64,000 bases of DNA from Nocardia grenadensis NBRC 108939 (GTDB lineage Bacteria; Actinomycetota; Actinomycetes; Mycobacteriales; Mycobacteriaceae), in NCBI RefSeq assembly GCF_001613445.1, contig NZ_BDCJ01000021.1, positions 1 to 64,000 on the forward strand, in the 5' to 3' direction. A program made the translations under genes and the position numbers. Below are positions 1 through 9,139 of the stretch, piece by piece. Each line of letters begins with the position of its first letter. The stretch's first letter is position 1. Under the pieces are notes generated by a model that saw only the letters and a program-made list of their open reading frames with translations, made no database searches and was not told the origin of the DNA.

Positions 1-10
1 CACAGCACCT

Positions 11-148
11 TCACAAACAAGCCCACATATCTGCCTTCACGTGCAAGCCCACTTCTCCCCTACGAAAACGGCCACCACGCCGTCACAAACAGGCCCACGC
101 CGCCGCCTGCACGGGCAAGCCCGTTACGCACCCTCACGCGAAGCCCAC
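11..148. repeat. Five degenerate 15-16 bp direct repeats downstream of pyrF
   Basis: Five related units start at 11, 37, 83, 109 and 134. Examples are TCACAAACAAGCCCAC (11-26), TCACGTGCAAGCCCAC (37-52) and TCACAAACAGGCCCAC (83-98); the last two units are more divergent (GCACGGGCAAGCCCGT and TCACGCGAAGCCCAC). Unit spacing is 26, 46, 26 and 25 bases. The array fills most of the 178 bases between the window edge and the pyrF stop codon. I see no convincing gene here; the open frame that crosses it on the plus strand is antisense to pyrF. The function is unknown. Confidence 0.6.
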
Positions 149-178
149 ACCCCGTCTCGTGCACGCACGGCACCCCCT

Positions 179-1003
179 TCACCGGAGGAAGGCGAACTCC
201 TTCTGGAACTCCGCCAGACGGCTGCGCAGCGCTTCGACCGAGGGTCCCGCCCGGAGTACATCCCGGGAGACATTCGGTACCGCCGCCCGCCACAGTGGGC
301 GCGGCAGCAGTGCCCGGACCTTCTCCGCGGTGCCGCCCTGCGCCCCGACCCCGGGGAGCAGGACCGGCCCGTTGAGCATGGTGAGATCCGGGATCTCGGG
401 GAGTGTGGCGCCGACCACCACCCCCACCGACCCCGGCTGCCCGGCGGGGTTGAGCTGGGCGGCGTCGTCGACCACCGTCTGCGCGACGGTGCGGCCACCG
501 ACCGTCGCCTGTTGTATCTGGGCGGCTTCGGGGTTGGAGGTGGCGGCCAGGACGAACACGCCGCGGTGGTTGGTGTGGGCCAGCTCCAGGGCGGGACGGA
601 GGGCACCGAAGCCCAGGTAGGGCGATACGGTGACCGCGTCCGCGCCCAGCGGACCGTCGGCGAGCCAGGTGCGGGCGTAGGCGTCCATGGTGGAGCCGAT
701 ATCGCCGCGTTTGGCATCGGCCAGCACCAGGGTGCCCGAGGCGCGCAGCACCTCGATGGTGCGTTCGAGCACCCCGATCCCCGCGGCGCCGTAGGCCTCG
801 AAGAAGGCGACCTGTGGTTTGACCACCGCCACCGTTCCGTCGAAGGCTTCGACGCAGCGCTCGGCGAAGGCCTCGAGCCCGGCGGCGTCCTCGGACAGGC
901 CCCAGGCGCCGAGCAGGGCGGGATGGGGATCGATCCCGACACAGATCGGCCCGTGGGTGTTCATGGCGGCGGCCAGCCGCTCACCGAACGTCGTGGTCGT
1001 CAT
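179..1003 (-). CDS. pyrF: Orotidine 5'-phosphate decarboxylase
   Basis: Decarboxylates OMP to UMP, the last step of de novo pyrimidine synthesis, in the cytosol. The 274-residue product has the catalytic Asp-Lys-Asp signature DAKRGD at residues 96-101, and the later stretch FVLAATSNPEAAQIQ is typical of the longer actinobacterial/type-2 PyrF subfamily. The ATG at 1003 lies 12 bases after the carB stop, so it is the last gene of the pyr operon. Its length is normal for the subfamily. The 3' side leads into a degenerate repeat array. Confidence 0.97.
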   Translation of the reverse strand: MTTTTFGERLAAAMNTHGPICVGIDPHPALLGAWGLSEDAAGLEAFAERCVEAFDGTVAVVKPQVAFFEAYGAAGIGVLERTIEVLRASGTLVLADAKRGDIGSTMDAYARTWLADGPLGADAVTVSPYLGFGALRPALELAHTNHRGVFVLAATSNPEAAQIQQATVGGRTVAQTVVDDAAQLNPAGQPGSVGVVVGATLPEIPDLTMLNGPVLLPGVGAQGGTAEKVRALLPRPLWRAAVPNVSRDVLRAGPSVEALRSRLAEFQKEFAFLR

Positions 1004-1014
1004 CGCCCGCGCCC

Positions 1015-4000
1015 TCAGCCGCGCAGCGCCGAGTGCAGTTCCTGCAGCGACCGCACGCCCAGCCCGCCGTTGATACTGGCCTCGATGCCCTGGACGGCTG
1101 CCGCGGCGCCCTGGACCGTGGTGATACAGGGGATGTTCACCCCGACCGCGGCGCTGCGGATCTCGTAGCCGTCCACTCGGGGGCCGGAGTTGCCGTAGGG
1201 GGTGTTGAAGACCATATCGACTTCCCCGTCGCGGATCTGGTCCACGATGGACGGCTGCGGGGGTGTGTGGCTGCCGCCCGCCGGGGAGACCGGATCCGAG
1301 TGTTTGCGGACCTGCTCGCAGGGGATCCCGTTGCGGCGCAGCATCTCCGCGGTTCCGGCGGTGGCCAGGATACGGAAGCCGAGATCGTGCAGGCGTTTCA
1401 CCGGGAACACCATGGCGCGTTTGTCCCGGTTGGCGATGGAGACGAACACGGTGCCCTCGGTGGGCAGCGACCCGTACGCCGCGGATTGGCTCTTGGCGAA
1501 GGCGGTACCGAAGTCGGCGTCGATGCCCATGACCTCTCCGGTGGATTTCATCTCCGGGGAGAGCAGCGAATCCACCTGGCTCCCGTCGGGACTGCGGAAG
1601 CGGTGGAACGGCAGCACCGCTTCCTTCACCGCCACCGGAGCGTCCAGTGCGACATGCCCGCCGTCGCCCTCGGGCAGCATGCCCTCGGCGCGGAGTTCGG
1701 CGATGGTGGTGCCGAGCATGATCCGCGCGGCCGCCTTGGCCAGCGGTACCGCGGTGGCCTTGGAAACGAACGGAACGGTGCGGCTGGCGCGCGGATTGGC
1801 CTCGAGGACGTAGAGGACATCGTCCTTCAGCGCGTACTGCACGTTCAGCAGACCTTTGACGCCGATCCCCTTGGCCAGCGCGATCGTGGAGTGGCGCACC
1901 GCCTCGATATCGCTGCGGCCCAAAGTGATCGGCGGCAGCGCGCAGGCCGAGTCGCCGGAGTGGATACCGGCTTCCTCGATATGTTCCATGACACCGCCCA
2001 GGAAGACCTCGTCGCCGTCGCAGAGCGCGTCCACGTCGATTTCGATGGCGTCTTCCAGGAACCGGTCCACCAGCACCGGATGTTCGGGGCTGAGTTCGGT
2101 GGCACGGGAGATGTAGCCCTCGAGGGACTGCTCGTCGTACACGATCTCCATACCGCGGCCGCCCAGCACGTACGAGGGGCGCACCAGGACCGGATAACCG
2201 ATCTCGGCCGCGATCTTACGGGCCTGCTCGAAGGTGGTGGCGGTACCGTACTTGGGGGCGGGCAGCCCGGCGGCGATCAGCACGTCACCGAATTCACCAC
2301 GGTCCTCGGCGAGGTCGATGGCGGCGGCACTGGTACCGACCACCGGCACCCCGGCGGCGGTGAGGCGTTCCGCGAGCCCCAGCGGGGTCTGCCCGCCGAG
2401 CTGCACGATGACCCCCGCGACCGTGCCGGACTCGGATTCGGCGTGGTAGACCTCGAGCACGTCCTCGAAGGTGAGTGGTTCGAAGTACAGGCGGTCGGCG
2501 GTGTCGTAGTCGGTGGACACCGTTTCCGGGTTGCAGTTGACCATGACGGTCTCGTAGCCGGCCGCCGACAGCGTCTGCGCGGCGTGGACGCACGAGTAGT
2601 CGAATTCGATGCCCTGGCCGATACGGTTGGGCCCGGAACCCAGAATGATCACCTTGTCGCGGTCGGGCTGCGGGGCGACCTCGGATTCGGCCGCGGGGTC
2701 GAGTTCGTAGGCCGAATAGTGGTACGGGGTCTTGGCCTCGAATTCGGCGGCACAGGTATCGACAGTTTTGAACACCGGTCGCACCCCGAGCCGGTGCCGC
2801 AGGGCCCGCACACCGCCCTCACCGGCCAGTTCCGGCCGCAGTTCGGCGATCTGGCGATCGGAGAGGCCCTGGTACTTCGCCCGCCGCAGCAGCGATTCGT
2901 CCAGGACGGGAGTCTCCAGCAGTTCCGTGCGCAGGTCCACCAGCCCGGCGATCTCGGCGACGAACCACGGGTCGATCCCGGAGGCTGCGGCGACGTCCTC
3001 GATGCCCGCCCCGAACCGCAGGGCGCGTTCCACCTGGTAGATCCGGCCTTCGGTGGGGGTGCGCAGATCCGCCAGGATCTCCGCGATCGCGGCGTCGATA
3101 TCGGCCTGATCGGTGGAGGCCGGTGCCCATTTCCCGTCGGCGGCCGTCCAGAACCCGACCGCTTTGGTTTCCAGCGAGCGCAGCACCTTACCGAGCGCCT
3201 CGGCGAAATTGCGGCCGAGCGACATGGCCTCGCCCACCGATTTCATGGTGGTGGTCAGGGTGGGGTCGGCGCCAGGGAACTTCTCGAACGCGAATCGCGG
3301 CGCCTTCACCACGACATAGTCGAGGGTGGGTTCGAAACAAGCCGGGGTTTCCTTGGTGATGTCGTTGACGATCTCGTCGAGCGTGTACCCGATGGCCAGT
3401 TTGGCCGCGATCTTGGCGATCGGGAAACCGGTGGCCTTGGAGGCCAGCGCCGAGGACCGCGAGACGCGCGGGTTCATCTCGATGACGATGAGGCGGCCGT
3501 CTGCGGGATCCACCGCGAACTGGATATTGCAGCCGCCGGTGTCCACTCCCACCTCGCGCAGGATGGCGATACCGAGATCGCGCATCTTCTGGTATTCGCG
3601 GTCGGTGAGGGTGAGGGCGGGGGCGACGGTCATGGAGTCGCCGGTGTGCACCCCCATCGGGTCCACATTCTCGATCGAGCAGACGATCACGACATTGTCG
3701 CGTCCGTCGCGCATCAGCTCGAGTTCGTATTCCTTCCAGCCGAGGATGGACTCCTCGATCAGCACATTCGCGGTCGGTGAGGCGGCCAGGCCGCCGCCGG
3801 CGATCCGGTCGAGATCGGTATCGTCGTAGGCCATTCCGGAACCGAGCCCGCCCATGGTGAACGAGGGCCGCACCACGACCGGGAAGCCCAGTTCCGCGAC
3901 GGTTTCACGGACCTCGTCCATGGTGTAGCAGACCTGGGAGCGGGCGCTCTCCCCGCCGACCCGCGCCACGATGTCCTTGAATTTCTGCCGGTCCTCACCG

Positions 4001-4374
4001 CGCTGGATGGCATCGAAATCGGCACCGATCAGCTCGACCCCGTACTTCTCCAGCACGCCGCGCTCGTGCAGCGCGACGGCAGTGTTCAGCGCGGTCTGCC
4101 CACCGAGGGTGGCCAGCAGCGCATCGGGACGTTCCTTCTCGATGACCTTTTCGACGAATTCCGGGGTGATCGGTTCCACGTAGGTGGAATCGGCGAATTC
4201 CGGATCGGTCATGATGGTCGCCGGATTGGAGTTGACCAGCGAGACGCGCAATCCCTCGGCGCGCAGCACCCGGCACGCCTGGGTGCCCGAATAGTCGAAC
4301 TCACACGCCTGACCGATGACGATCGGGCCCGAACCGATGACCAGAATGTGTTCGAGGTCGGTACGGCGTGGCAT
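1015..4374 (-). CDS. carB: Carbamoyl-phosphate synthase large subunit
   Basis: Makes carbamoyl phosphate from bicarbonate, ATP and ammonia channelled from CarA; feeds both arginine and pyrimidine synthesis. The product has 1119 residues, the usual size. Two homologous synthetase halves are visible. The first opens with VIGSGPIVIGQACEFDYSG near residue 13; the second opens with the matching VIILGSGPNRIGQGIEFDYS near residue 575. Each is followed by an ATP-grasp domain, and a C-terminal MGS-like allosteric domain ends the protein. The ATG overlaps the carA stop by one base (TGATG), so the two subunits are translationally coupled. Confidence 0.98.
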   Translation of the reverse strand: MPRRTDLEHILVIGSGPIVIGQACEFDYSGTQACRVLRAEGLRVSLVNSNPATIMTDPEFADSTYVEPITPEFVEKVIEKERPDALLATLGGQTALNTAVALHERGVLEKYGVELIGADFDAIQRGEDRQKFKDIVARVGGESARSQVCYTMDEVRETVAELGFPVVVRPSFTMGGLGSGMAYDDTDLDRIAGGGLAASPTANVLIEESILGWKEYELELMRDGRDNVVIVCSIENVDPMGVHTGDSMTVAPALTLTDREYQKMRDLGIAILREVGVDTGGCNIQFAVDPADGRLIVIEMNPRVSRSSALASKATGFPIAKIAAKLAIGYTLDEIVNDITKETPACFEPTLDYVVVKAPRFAFEKFPGADPTLTTTMKSVGEAMSLGRNFAEALGKVLRSLETKAVGFWTAADGKWAPASTDQADIDAAIAEILADLRTPTEGRIYQVERALRFGAGIEDVAAASGIDPWFVAEIAGLVDLRTELLETPVLDESLLRRAKYQGLSDRQIAELRPELAGEGGVRALRHRLGVRPVFKTVDTCAAEFEAKTPYHYSAYELDPAAESEVAPQPDRDKVIILGSGPNRIGQGIEFDYSCVHAAQTLSAAGYETVMVNCNPETVSTDYDTADRLYFEPLTFEDVLEVYHAESESGTVAGVIVQLGGQTPLGLAERLTAAGVPVVGTSAAAIDLAEDRGEFGDVLIAAGLPAPKYGTATTFEQARKIAAEIGYPVLVRPSYVLGGRGMEIVYDEQSLEGYISRATELSPEHPVLVDRFLEDAIEIDVDALCDGDEVFLGGVMEHIEEAGIHSGDSACALPPITLGRSDIEAVRHSTIALAKGIGVKGLLNVQYALKDDVLYVLEANPRASRTVPFVSKATAVPLAKAAARIMLGTTIAELRAEGMLPEGDGGHVALDAPVAVKEAVLPFHRFRSPDGSQVDSLLSPEMKSTGEVMGIDADFGTAFAKSQSAAYGSLPTEGTVFVSIANRDKRAMVFPVKRLHDLGFRILATAGTAEMLRRNGIPCEQVRKHSDPVSPAGGSHTPPQPSIVDQIRDGEVDMVFNTPYGNSGPRVDGYEIRSAAVGVNIPCITTVQGAAAAVQGIEASINGGLGVRSLQELHSALRG

Positions 4375-5492
4375 CAGGCTCCCTCCATAAGACCGGAGAA
4401 CCGGTCGAACAAGTACGCGGCGTCATGGGGCCCGGCGGCCGCTTCCGGGTGGTATTGCACGGAGAAGGCGCGGCCGTCGATCAGGCGCACCCCCTCCACG
4501 ACGCCGTCGTTGGCGCAGACATGGCTGACCTCGGCTTTGCCGAACGGGGTGTCGAACTGTTCGCCGCGCTCCCCCTCCAGCGCGAACCCGTGGTTCTGCG
4601 CGGTGATGGAGATACGGCCGGTGTCGTGTTCGACGACCGGGATATTGATTCCCCGGTGCCCGAATTTCATCTTGTAGGTGCCGCGGCCCAGTGCCCGGCC
4701 CAGAATCTGGTTACCGAAGCAGATACCGAACAGCGGCAGTCCCTTGTCGAGGATGCCCTGGGTCAGGGCGACGGCGGTGTCCGCGGTGGCCGGGTCGCCC
4801 GGACCGTTGGACAGGAACGCGCCGTCGGGTTTCAGTTCCAGAATCTCGTCCAGGCTCGTCGAGGACGGAACCACATGCACCCGCATACCGCGGGCGGCGA
4901 ACATCCGCGGCGTGTTGGATTTGATCCCGAGGTCGACGGCGACCACGGTGAACCGGGGAGCGCCCTCCGGTTCCACGGTGTAGATCCGGTCGGTGCTGAC
5001 CTCACCGGCGAGATCGGCGCCCAGCATGGACGGCTGGCCGGTGACCCGGGCGAGCAGTTCCTCGGTATCGGCGAGCGCCGGGCCGGAGAAGATTCCCGCC
5101 TTCATCGAGCCGCGGCTGCGCAGATGCCGCACCACCGCGCGGGTGTCGATGCCGGCGATACCGACGATGTTCTGCTCTTCCAGCTGTCCCGGCAGGGTGC
5201 CGTTGGACCGCCAGTTCGAGGCGCGGCGCGCGGGATCGCGGACCGCGTAGCCCGCGACCCAGATCTGCTGTGATTCGTCGTCCTCGTCGTTCCAGCCCGT
5301 ATTGCCGATCTGCGGGGCGGTGGCCACCACGATCTGCCGGTGATAGCTGGGATCGGTGAGGGTTTCCTGATACCCGGTCATGGCGGTGCAGAACACCGCT
5401 TCGCCGAGGGTCTGGCCCACCGCGCCGTAGGCGGTCCCGCGGAAGACCCGTCCGTCTTCCAGAACCAGGGCTGCGGCCGTTGTTGTCGTCAT
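4374..5492 (-). CDS. carA: Carbamoyl-phosphate synthase small (glutaminase) subunit
   Basis: Hydrolyses glutamine and passes ammonia to CarB. The 372-residue protein has the N-terminal CPSase small-chain domain and a C-terminal class I amidotransferase domain with the nucleophile elbow LFGICFGNQIL and the catalytic His in the QYHPEA segment close to the C terminus. It starts at an ATG that overlaps the stop of the upstream PH-domain gene (ATGA). The length and gene order match Rv1383 in the mycobacterial pyr operon. Confidence 0.98.
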   Translation of the reverse strand: MTTTTAAALVLEDGRVFRGTAYGAVGQTLGEAVFCTAMTGYQETLTDPSYHRQIVVATAPQIGNTGWNDEDDESQQIWVAGYAVRDPARRASNWRSNGTLPGQLEEQNIVGIAGIDTRAVVRHLRSRGSMKAGIFSGPALADTEELLARVTGQPSMLGADLAGEVSTDRIYTVEPEGAPRFTVVAVDLGIKSNTPRMFAARGMRVHVVPSSTSLDEILELKPDGAFLSNGPGDPATADTAVALTQGILDKGLPLFGICFGNQILGRALGRGTYKMKFGHRGINIPVVEHDTGRISITAQNHGFALEGERGEQFDTPFGKAEVSHVCANDGVVEGVRLIDGRAFSVQYHPEAAAGPHDAAYLFDRFSGLMEGA

Positions 5493-5986
5493 TTCTCGTC
5501 GTCTCCCGTCGTTGCCCGCGCCCAGGCCGGATACACCGTTTTGTCGTCGCCGCGGAACCCGGTGTCGATCTCGGTCCCGGACGGCAGCGTCCAGCGGATC
5601 ACCAGGACGCCGCCCTCGCTCATGACCTTGCCCGCGTGTCCGCGTTCGGTGCGGATCGCGGAGATGGATTCCTCCGGGATCCAGATCGCGGACGCGCCCT
5701 GCCGTTCCAGCAGAATTCCGTGTTCGAAGCGGGTGAGCTCCGCGGTCGCGCGGAAGCCGAGGTCACCGACCGCGATCCGGTCCTGCCAGCTCGGCGCGAT
5801 GGTGCTGCCGAGGTAGAGGCCGGTGGTCGGGTCCAGCACCTGCGCGCCCGTCTCCGCCGGTACCGGAGGCAGGTCACCGATACGGTCGGCCTGCCGGGCG
5901 GCACGGTTACGCCAGCCCCGGTACATCAGATAGACGAACAGTGCCCACAGCAGCAGGCAGCCGATAACCCACAGTGTCCGCTCCAT
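5489..5986 (-). CDS. Membrane-anchored PH-like protein of the pyr operon (Rv1382-like)
   Basis: A 165-residue protein with one N-terminal membrane helix (about residues 4-23, WVIGCLLLWALFVYLMY) followed by a cytosolic domain of alternating strands that resembles the bacterial PH-like fold of mycobacterial Rv1382. The start at 5986 was chosen because its ATG overlaps the pyrC stop (ATGA); an upstream in-frame extension would run antisense-like through pyrC. It sits between pyrC and carA and is coupled to both. It has no known catalytic motif. A role at the membrane linked to pyrimidine synthesis is only suggested by this conserved position. Confidence 0.88.
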   Translation of the reverse strand: MERTLWVIGCLLLWALFVYLMYRGWRNRAARQADRIGDLPPVPAETGAQVLDPTTGLYLGSTIAPSWQDRIAVGDLGFRATAELTRFEHGILLERQGASAIWIPEESISAIRTERGHAGKVMSEGGVLVIRWTLPSGTEIDTGFRGDDKTVYPAWARATTGDDEK

Positions 5987-7392
5987 CAGCGCTCTCCTAC
6001 TCGTACACCCGCGGGGGCGGCGGCCACTCCGTCGCGGGCGGTGATCCGGCCGCGCAGCAGCGTGGTGGTGACCCGTCCCGGCAGTGTCATCGCCTGATAG
6101 GGAGTGTTGCTCGCGATACTCGCGAGATCTTCGCCCTGCACGGTCCAGGTGGCCTCGGGGTCGACCAGTACCAGGTTGGCGGGCTCGCCCTCGGCGATCG
6201 GACGGCCCTGATCGTCGAGGCCGACGATCTCGGCGGGCCGTTCGCTCATCACCCGGGCGACCCCGCGCCAGTCCAGCAGACCGGGCCGCACCATGGTCTC
6301 CACCACGATGGACAAGGCGGTTTCCAAGCCGAGCATCCCGGGCCGGGCCGCGGCGAACTCGCAGCACTTGTCCTGTTCGGCGTGCGGGGCGTGATCGGTG
6401 GCGACACAGTCCACGGTGCCGTCCGCCAGCGCCTGCCGCAGCGCCTCGGTATCGGAGCCCTCGCGCAGCGGCGGGTTCACCTTGTTCACCGCGTCATAGG
6501 TTTCCAGGCGGGCGTCGGTCAGCAGCAGATGATGCGGCGTGACCTCGGCGGTGATCGAAATACCTTGCGCTTTCGCCCATTTCACCAATTCCACGGTGCC
6601 GGCTGTGGAAGCGTGGCAGATGTGGACCCGTGCGCCCGCGTCCCGGGCCAGCAGCGCGTCGCGCGCGACAATGGACTCCTCCGCGGCTCGCGGCCACCCC
6701 GCCAGACCCAGCCGGGCCGCCGTCGGTCCTTCGTGCGCCACCGCACCGGAGGTGAGTCGTGGCTCCTCCGCGTGCTGCGCGACGAGTACGCCCAGCGAGC
6801 GGGCGTACTCCAGCGCGCGCCGCATGATGAGCGGGTCGTGCACGCAGTGCCCGTCGTCGGAGAACATGCGCACCGCGCCCGCGCCGGTGGCCATGGTGCC
6901 CATTTCGGCGAGCTGCGCACCGGCCAGGCCCACCGTCACCGCACCCACCGGATACACGTCGACCAGCCCGACTTCCTGCCCGCGCCGCCACACATGGTCG
7001 GTGACCACCTGGGTATCGGCGACCGGCGAGGTGTTGGCCATGGCGAAGACCGCGGTGTAGCCGCCCAGCGCCGCGGCGGCGGACCCCGATTCGATGGTCT
7101 CGGTATCCTCGCGGCCGGGTTCACGCAGGTGGGTGTGCAGATCCACGAATCCGGGCAGCAGCACCTGCCCGGCGCCGTCGACGATTTGGGCATCCTCGGC
7201 CGGCAGGCCGGTCCCGATCCGCCCGATCACCCCGTCGGTGATCAGCACATCCACCGGTTCCCCCTCGCCGTAGAGCCGCACTCCGGTGATCAGCACGGTG
7301 TCACCCGACTCGCTCACGCTGTGTTCTCGGGGCGTGCGCGAGGGCCCGCCGTGGTTACGCTCCGCTGCCGACTCCGGTCCCGACTCGCTCAC
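5986..7392 (-). CDS. pyrC: Dihydroorotase
   Basis: Cyclises carbamoyl aspartate to dihydroorotate. The zinc-binding DLHTHLREPG motif near residue 84 and the DHAPHAEQDK motif near residue 330 identify a class I dihydroorotase (amidohydrolase superfamily). I chose the GTG at 7392, overlapping the pyrB stop (GTGA) and preceded by a GGAGG seven bases upstream. A second in-frame GTG at 7317 begins with the same five residues (VSESG), because 13 bases are repeated 75 bases apart. The first 25 residues are therefore a dispensable-looking extension, and the shorter form begins nearer the conserved fold. Confidence 0.96.
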   Translation of the reverse strand: MSESGPESAAERNHGGPSRTPREHSVSESGDTVLITGVRLYGEGEPVDVLITDGVIGRIGTGLPAEDAQIVDGAGQVLLPGFVDLHTHLREPGREDTETIESGSAAAALGGYTAVFAMANTSPVADTQVVTDHVWRRGQEVGLVDVYPVGAVTVGLAGAQLAEMGTMATGAGAVRMFSDDGHCVHDPLIMRRALEYARSLGVLVAQHAEEPRLTSGAVAHEGPTAARLGLAGWPRAAEESIVARDALLARDAGARVHICHASTAGTVELVKWAKAQGISITAEVTPHHLLLTDARLETYDAVNKVNPPLREGSDTEALRQALADGTVDCVATDHAPHAEQDKCCEFAAARPGMLGLETALSIVVETMVRPGLLDWRGVARVMSERPAEIVGLDDQGRPIAEGEPANLVLVDPEATWTVQGEDLASIASNTPYQAMTLPGRVTTTLLRGRITARDGVAAAPAGVRVGER

Positions 7393-8345
7393 GCCGCGGC
7401 CTCCTGCACGCCGACCAGCAGGCGGAACAGCACCGCCATCCGCATATGGACTCCATTCGTCACCTGTTGCAATACGGCGGCGCGCGGCGAATCGGCCACC
7501 GACGACGCGATCTCCATACCGCGCAGCATCGGGCCGGGGTGCAGCACTACCGCCTGTTCGTCGAGCAGCGCCAGCCGGCGTTCCGAGAGGCCGTAGCGGA
7601 TCGAGTACTCGCGGGCCGACGGGAAGAATCCGCCGTTCATCCGCTCCGCCTGGACCCGCAGCATGAGGACGGCGTCGGCGCCGGGCAGTTCGGAATCCAG
7701 GTCCGTCGAGACCCGCACCGGCCAGCCCTCGACGCCCACCGGCAGCAGCGTGCGCGGCGCGACGAGCACCACCTCCGCGCCGAGCGTGGACAGCAGGAAC
7801 GCATTGGACCGGGCCACCCGGCTGTGCAGGATATCGCCGACGATCACCACCCGTTTACCGGCGATATCACCGAGCCGCTGCCGCAGGGTCAAGGCGTCGA
7901 GCAGTGCCTGGGTGGGATGCTGATGGGTACCGTCACCGGCGTTGATCACCGCGGGGACCGAACTGCCCGACTGCCGCGACCAGTCCTCGAACCAGCGGGT
8001 GATCTGATGGGCCGCGCCGGAGGCGGGATGCCGCACGATGAGCGCGTCGGCACCCGCGGCGTGCAGGGTGAGCGCGGTATCGCGCAGCGACTCCCCCTTG
8101 GCGACCGAGGAGCTGCTCGCGCTCACATTGATCACATCGGCGCTCATCCATTTGCCCGCGACCTCGAAGGAGACCCGGGTACGGGTGGAATTCTCGAAGA
8201 AGACCGTCATCACCGTGCGCCCGCGCAGGGTGGGGAGTTTGCGCACTTCGCGACCCAGCAGGGCCTGTTCGAATCGTTCGGCTTCGTCGAGCAACCCGGT
8301 GGCGGTGGCGCGATCCAGGTCGGTCACCGTCAGCAGATGTCTCAC
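7389..8345 (-). CDS. pyrB: Aspartate carbamoyltransferase catalytic subunit
   Basis: Condenses carbamoyl phosphate with aspartate. The 318-residue protein has the carbamoyl-phosphate motif FFENSTRTRVSFE near residue 51 and the HPTQALLD motif near residue 142. No regulatory subunit gene (pyrI) is nearby, as is usual in actinobacteria. The GTG start at 8345 overlaps the pyrR stop (GTGA). The gene is coupled to pyrR upstream and pyrC downstream. Confidence 0.98.
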   Translation of the reverse strand: MRHLLTVTDLDRATATGLLDEAERFEQALLGREVRKLPTLRGRTVMTVFFENSTRTRVSFEVAGKWMSADVINVSASSSSVAKGESLRDTALTLHAAGADALIVRHPASGAAHQITRWFEDWSRQSGSSVPAVINAGDGTHQHPTQALLDALTLRQRLGDIAGKRVVIVGDILHSRVARSNAFLLSTLGAEVVLVAPRTLLPVGVEGWPVRVSTDLDSELPGADAVLMLRVQAERMNGGFFPSAREYSIRYGLSERRLALLDEQAVVLHPGPMLRGMEIASSVADSPRAAVLQQVTNGVHMRMAVLFRLLVGVQEAAA

Positions 8346-8974
8346 TGTCCCTCTCCCTGATGCAGGAAAACCCCGTCGCGGCCGTCGTGTTCGGACAACA
8401 GCACCGAGACGTCCTCGGTGCGCGCGGTGGGCACGTTCTTGCCGACGAAATCGGCGCGGATCGGTAGTTCGCGGTGGCCACGGTCCACCAGGACCGCCAG
8501 CTGGACGGCACGCGGCCGGCCCAGATCGCGCAGCGCGTCCAGAGCGGAGCGCACCGTACGCCCGGAGAACAGCACATCGTCGACGAGCACGACCAGCGCG
8601 TCCTCGATGCCGCCCTCAGGGACCGAGGTGCGTTCCAGCGGCCGATGCGGTTTGGTACGCAGATCGTCGCGGTAGAGCGTGATGTCGAGCGAACCGAGCG
8701 CGGGCCGGACTCCGGAAAATTCCTCGATCTTGGCGGTGAGCCGATGCGCGAGGGTGGTGCCGCGGGTCGGGATACCGATGAGAACCACCCGGGGCGTAGC
8801 GGGATCGCCCGAATCCAGGGCGGTGCGTTCGATGATCTGATGCGCGATCCGCGCGACCGTGCGGCCGACATCGGAGGCGGAGAGCAGTTCGCGCCCTGTC
8901 GCAACCCATTCCGGGGTGTGCCGCTCGGGAGGTGGCGTCGCCTCGGCAGCACCGCGTTCTTCGGGCACGGCCAT
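8342..8974 (-). CDS. pyrR: Bifunctional pyr operon regulator / uracil phosphoribosyltransferase
   Basis: First gene of the operon. PyrR binds pyr mRNA when UMP is high and can also salvage uracil with PRPP. The 210-residue protein has the PRPP loop ALVVLVDDVLFSGRT near residue 121, and an N-terminal extension of about 20 residues relative to Bacillus PyrR. The ATG at 8974 has a strong ribosome-binding site (GGAAGGAGG) eight bases upstream. That site is part of a hairpin that carries a PyrR-binding loop sequence, so the protein probably represses its own translation and that of the coupled genes. Confidence 0.97.
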   Translation of the reverse strand: MAVPEERGAAEATPPPERHTPEWVATGRELLSASDVGRTVARIAHQIIERTALDSGDPATPRVVLIGIPTRGTTLAHRLTAKIEEFSGVRPALGSLDITLYRDDLRTKPHRPLERTSVPEGGIEDALVVLVDDVLFSGRTVRSALDALRDLGRPRAVQLAVLVDRGHRELPIRADFVGKNVPTARTEDVSVLLSEHDGRDGVFLHQGEGQ

Positions 8975-8981
8975 ACCGACC

Positions 8982-9016
8982 TCCTTCCCCGCCTCACTGG
9001 ACGGTCCGTTAAAGGA
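8982..9016 (-). promoter_or_regulatory. Probable PyrR-binding hairpin sequestering the pyrR Shine-Dalgarno
   Basis: On the minus strand the leader contains GUCCAGUGAGGC (8991-9002), which matches the PyrR loop consensus (UCC.G.GAGGC). It is flanked by CCG/CGG pairs, and further out UCCUUU (9011-9016) can pair with GAAGGA (8982-8987), which is the core of the pyrR ribosome-binding site. Closing the stem would hide that site. Translational control by PyrR through such a leader is known in mycobacteria; its operation here is inferred. Confidence 0.75.
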
Positions 9017-9139
9017 TGTCTTACGCCGAGCAGCCTATCAGCCGCCCAACGGGGACTTTCACCAGGTGAGGACCGGACTCGAAGTGTGAGTGCGACCACC
9101 TCCGCGGGTGCGGCCGGCGGGTGTGACGGCGGTTACCGA

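Noticed and set aside
1033..3780. A 915-codon open frame on the plus strand
   Set aside because: It is antisense to carB. Its composition is that of the shadow of a GC-rich gene, and carB is certain.
9031..9036. AGCCTA (TAGGCT on minus strand) as the pyr operon -10
   Set aside because: The hexamer is plausible, but no -35 at 16-18 bases is convincing, so I do not list a promoter.
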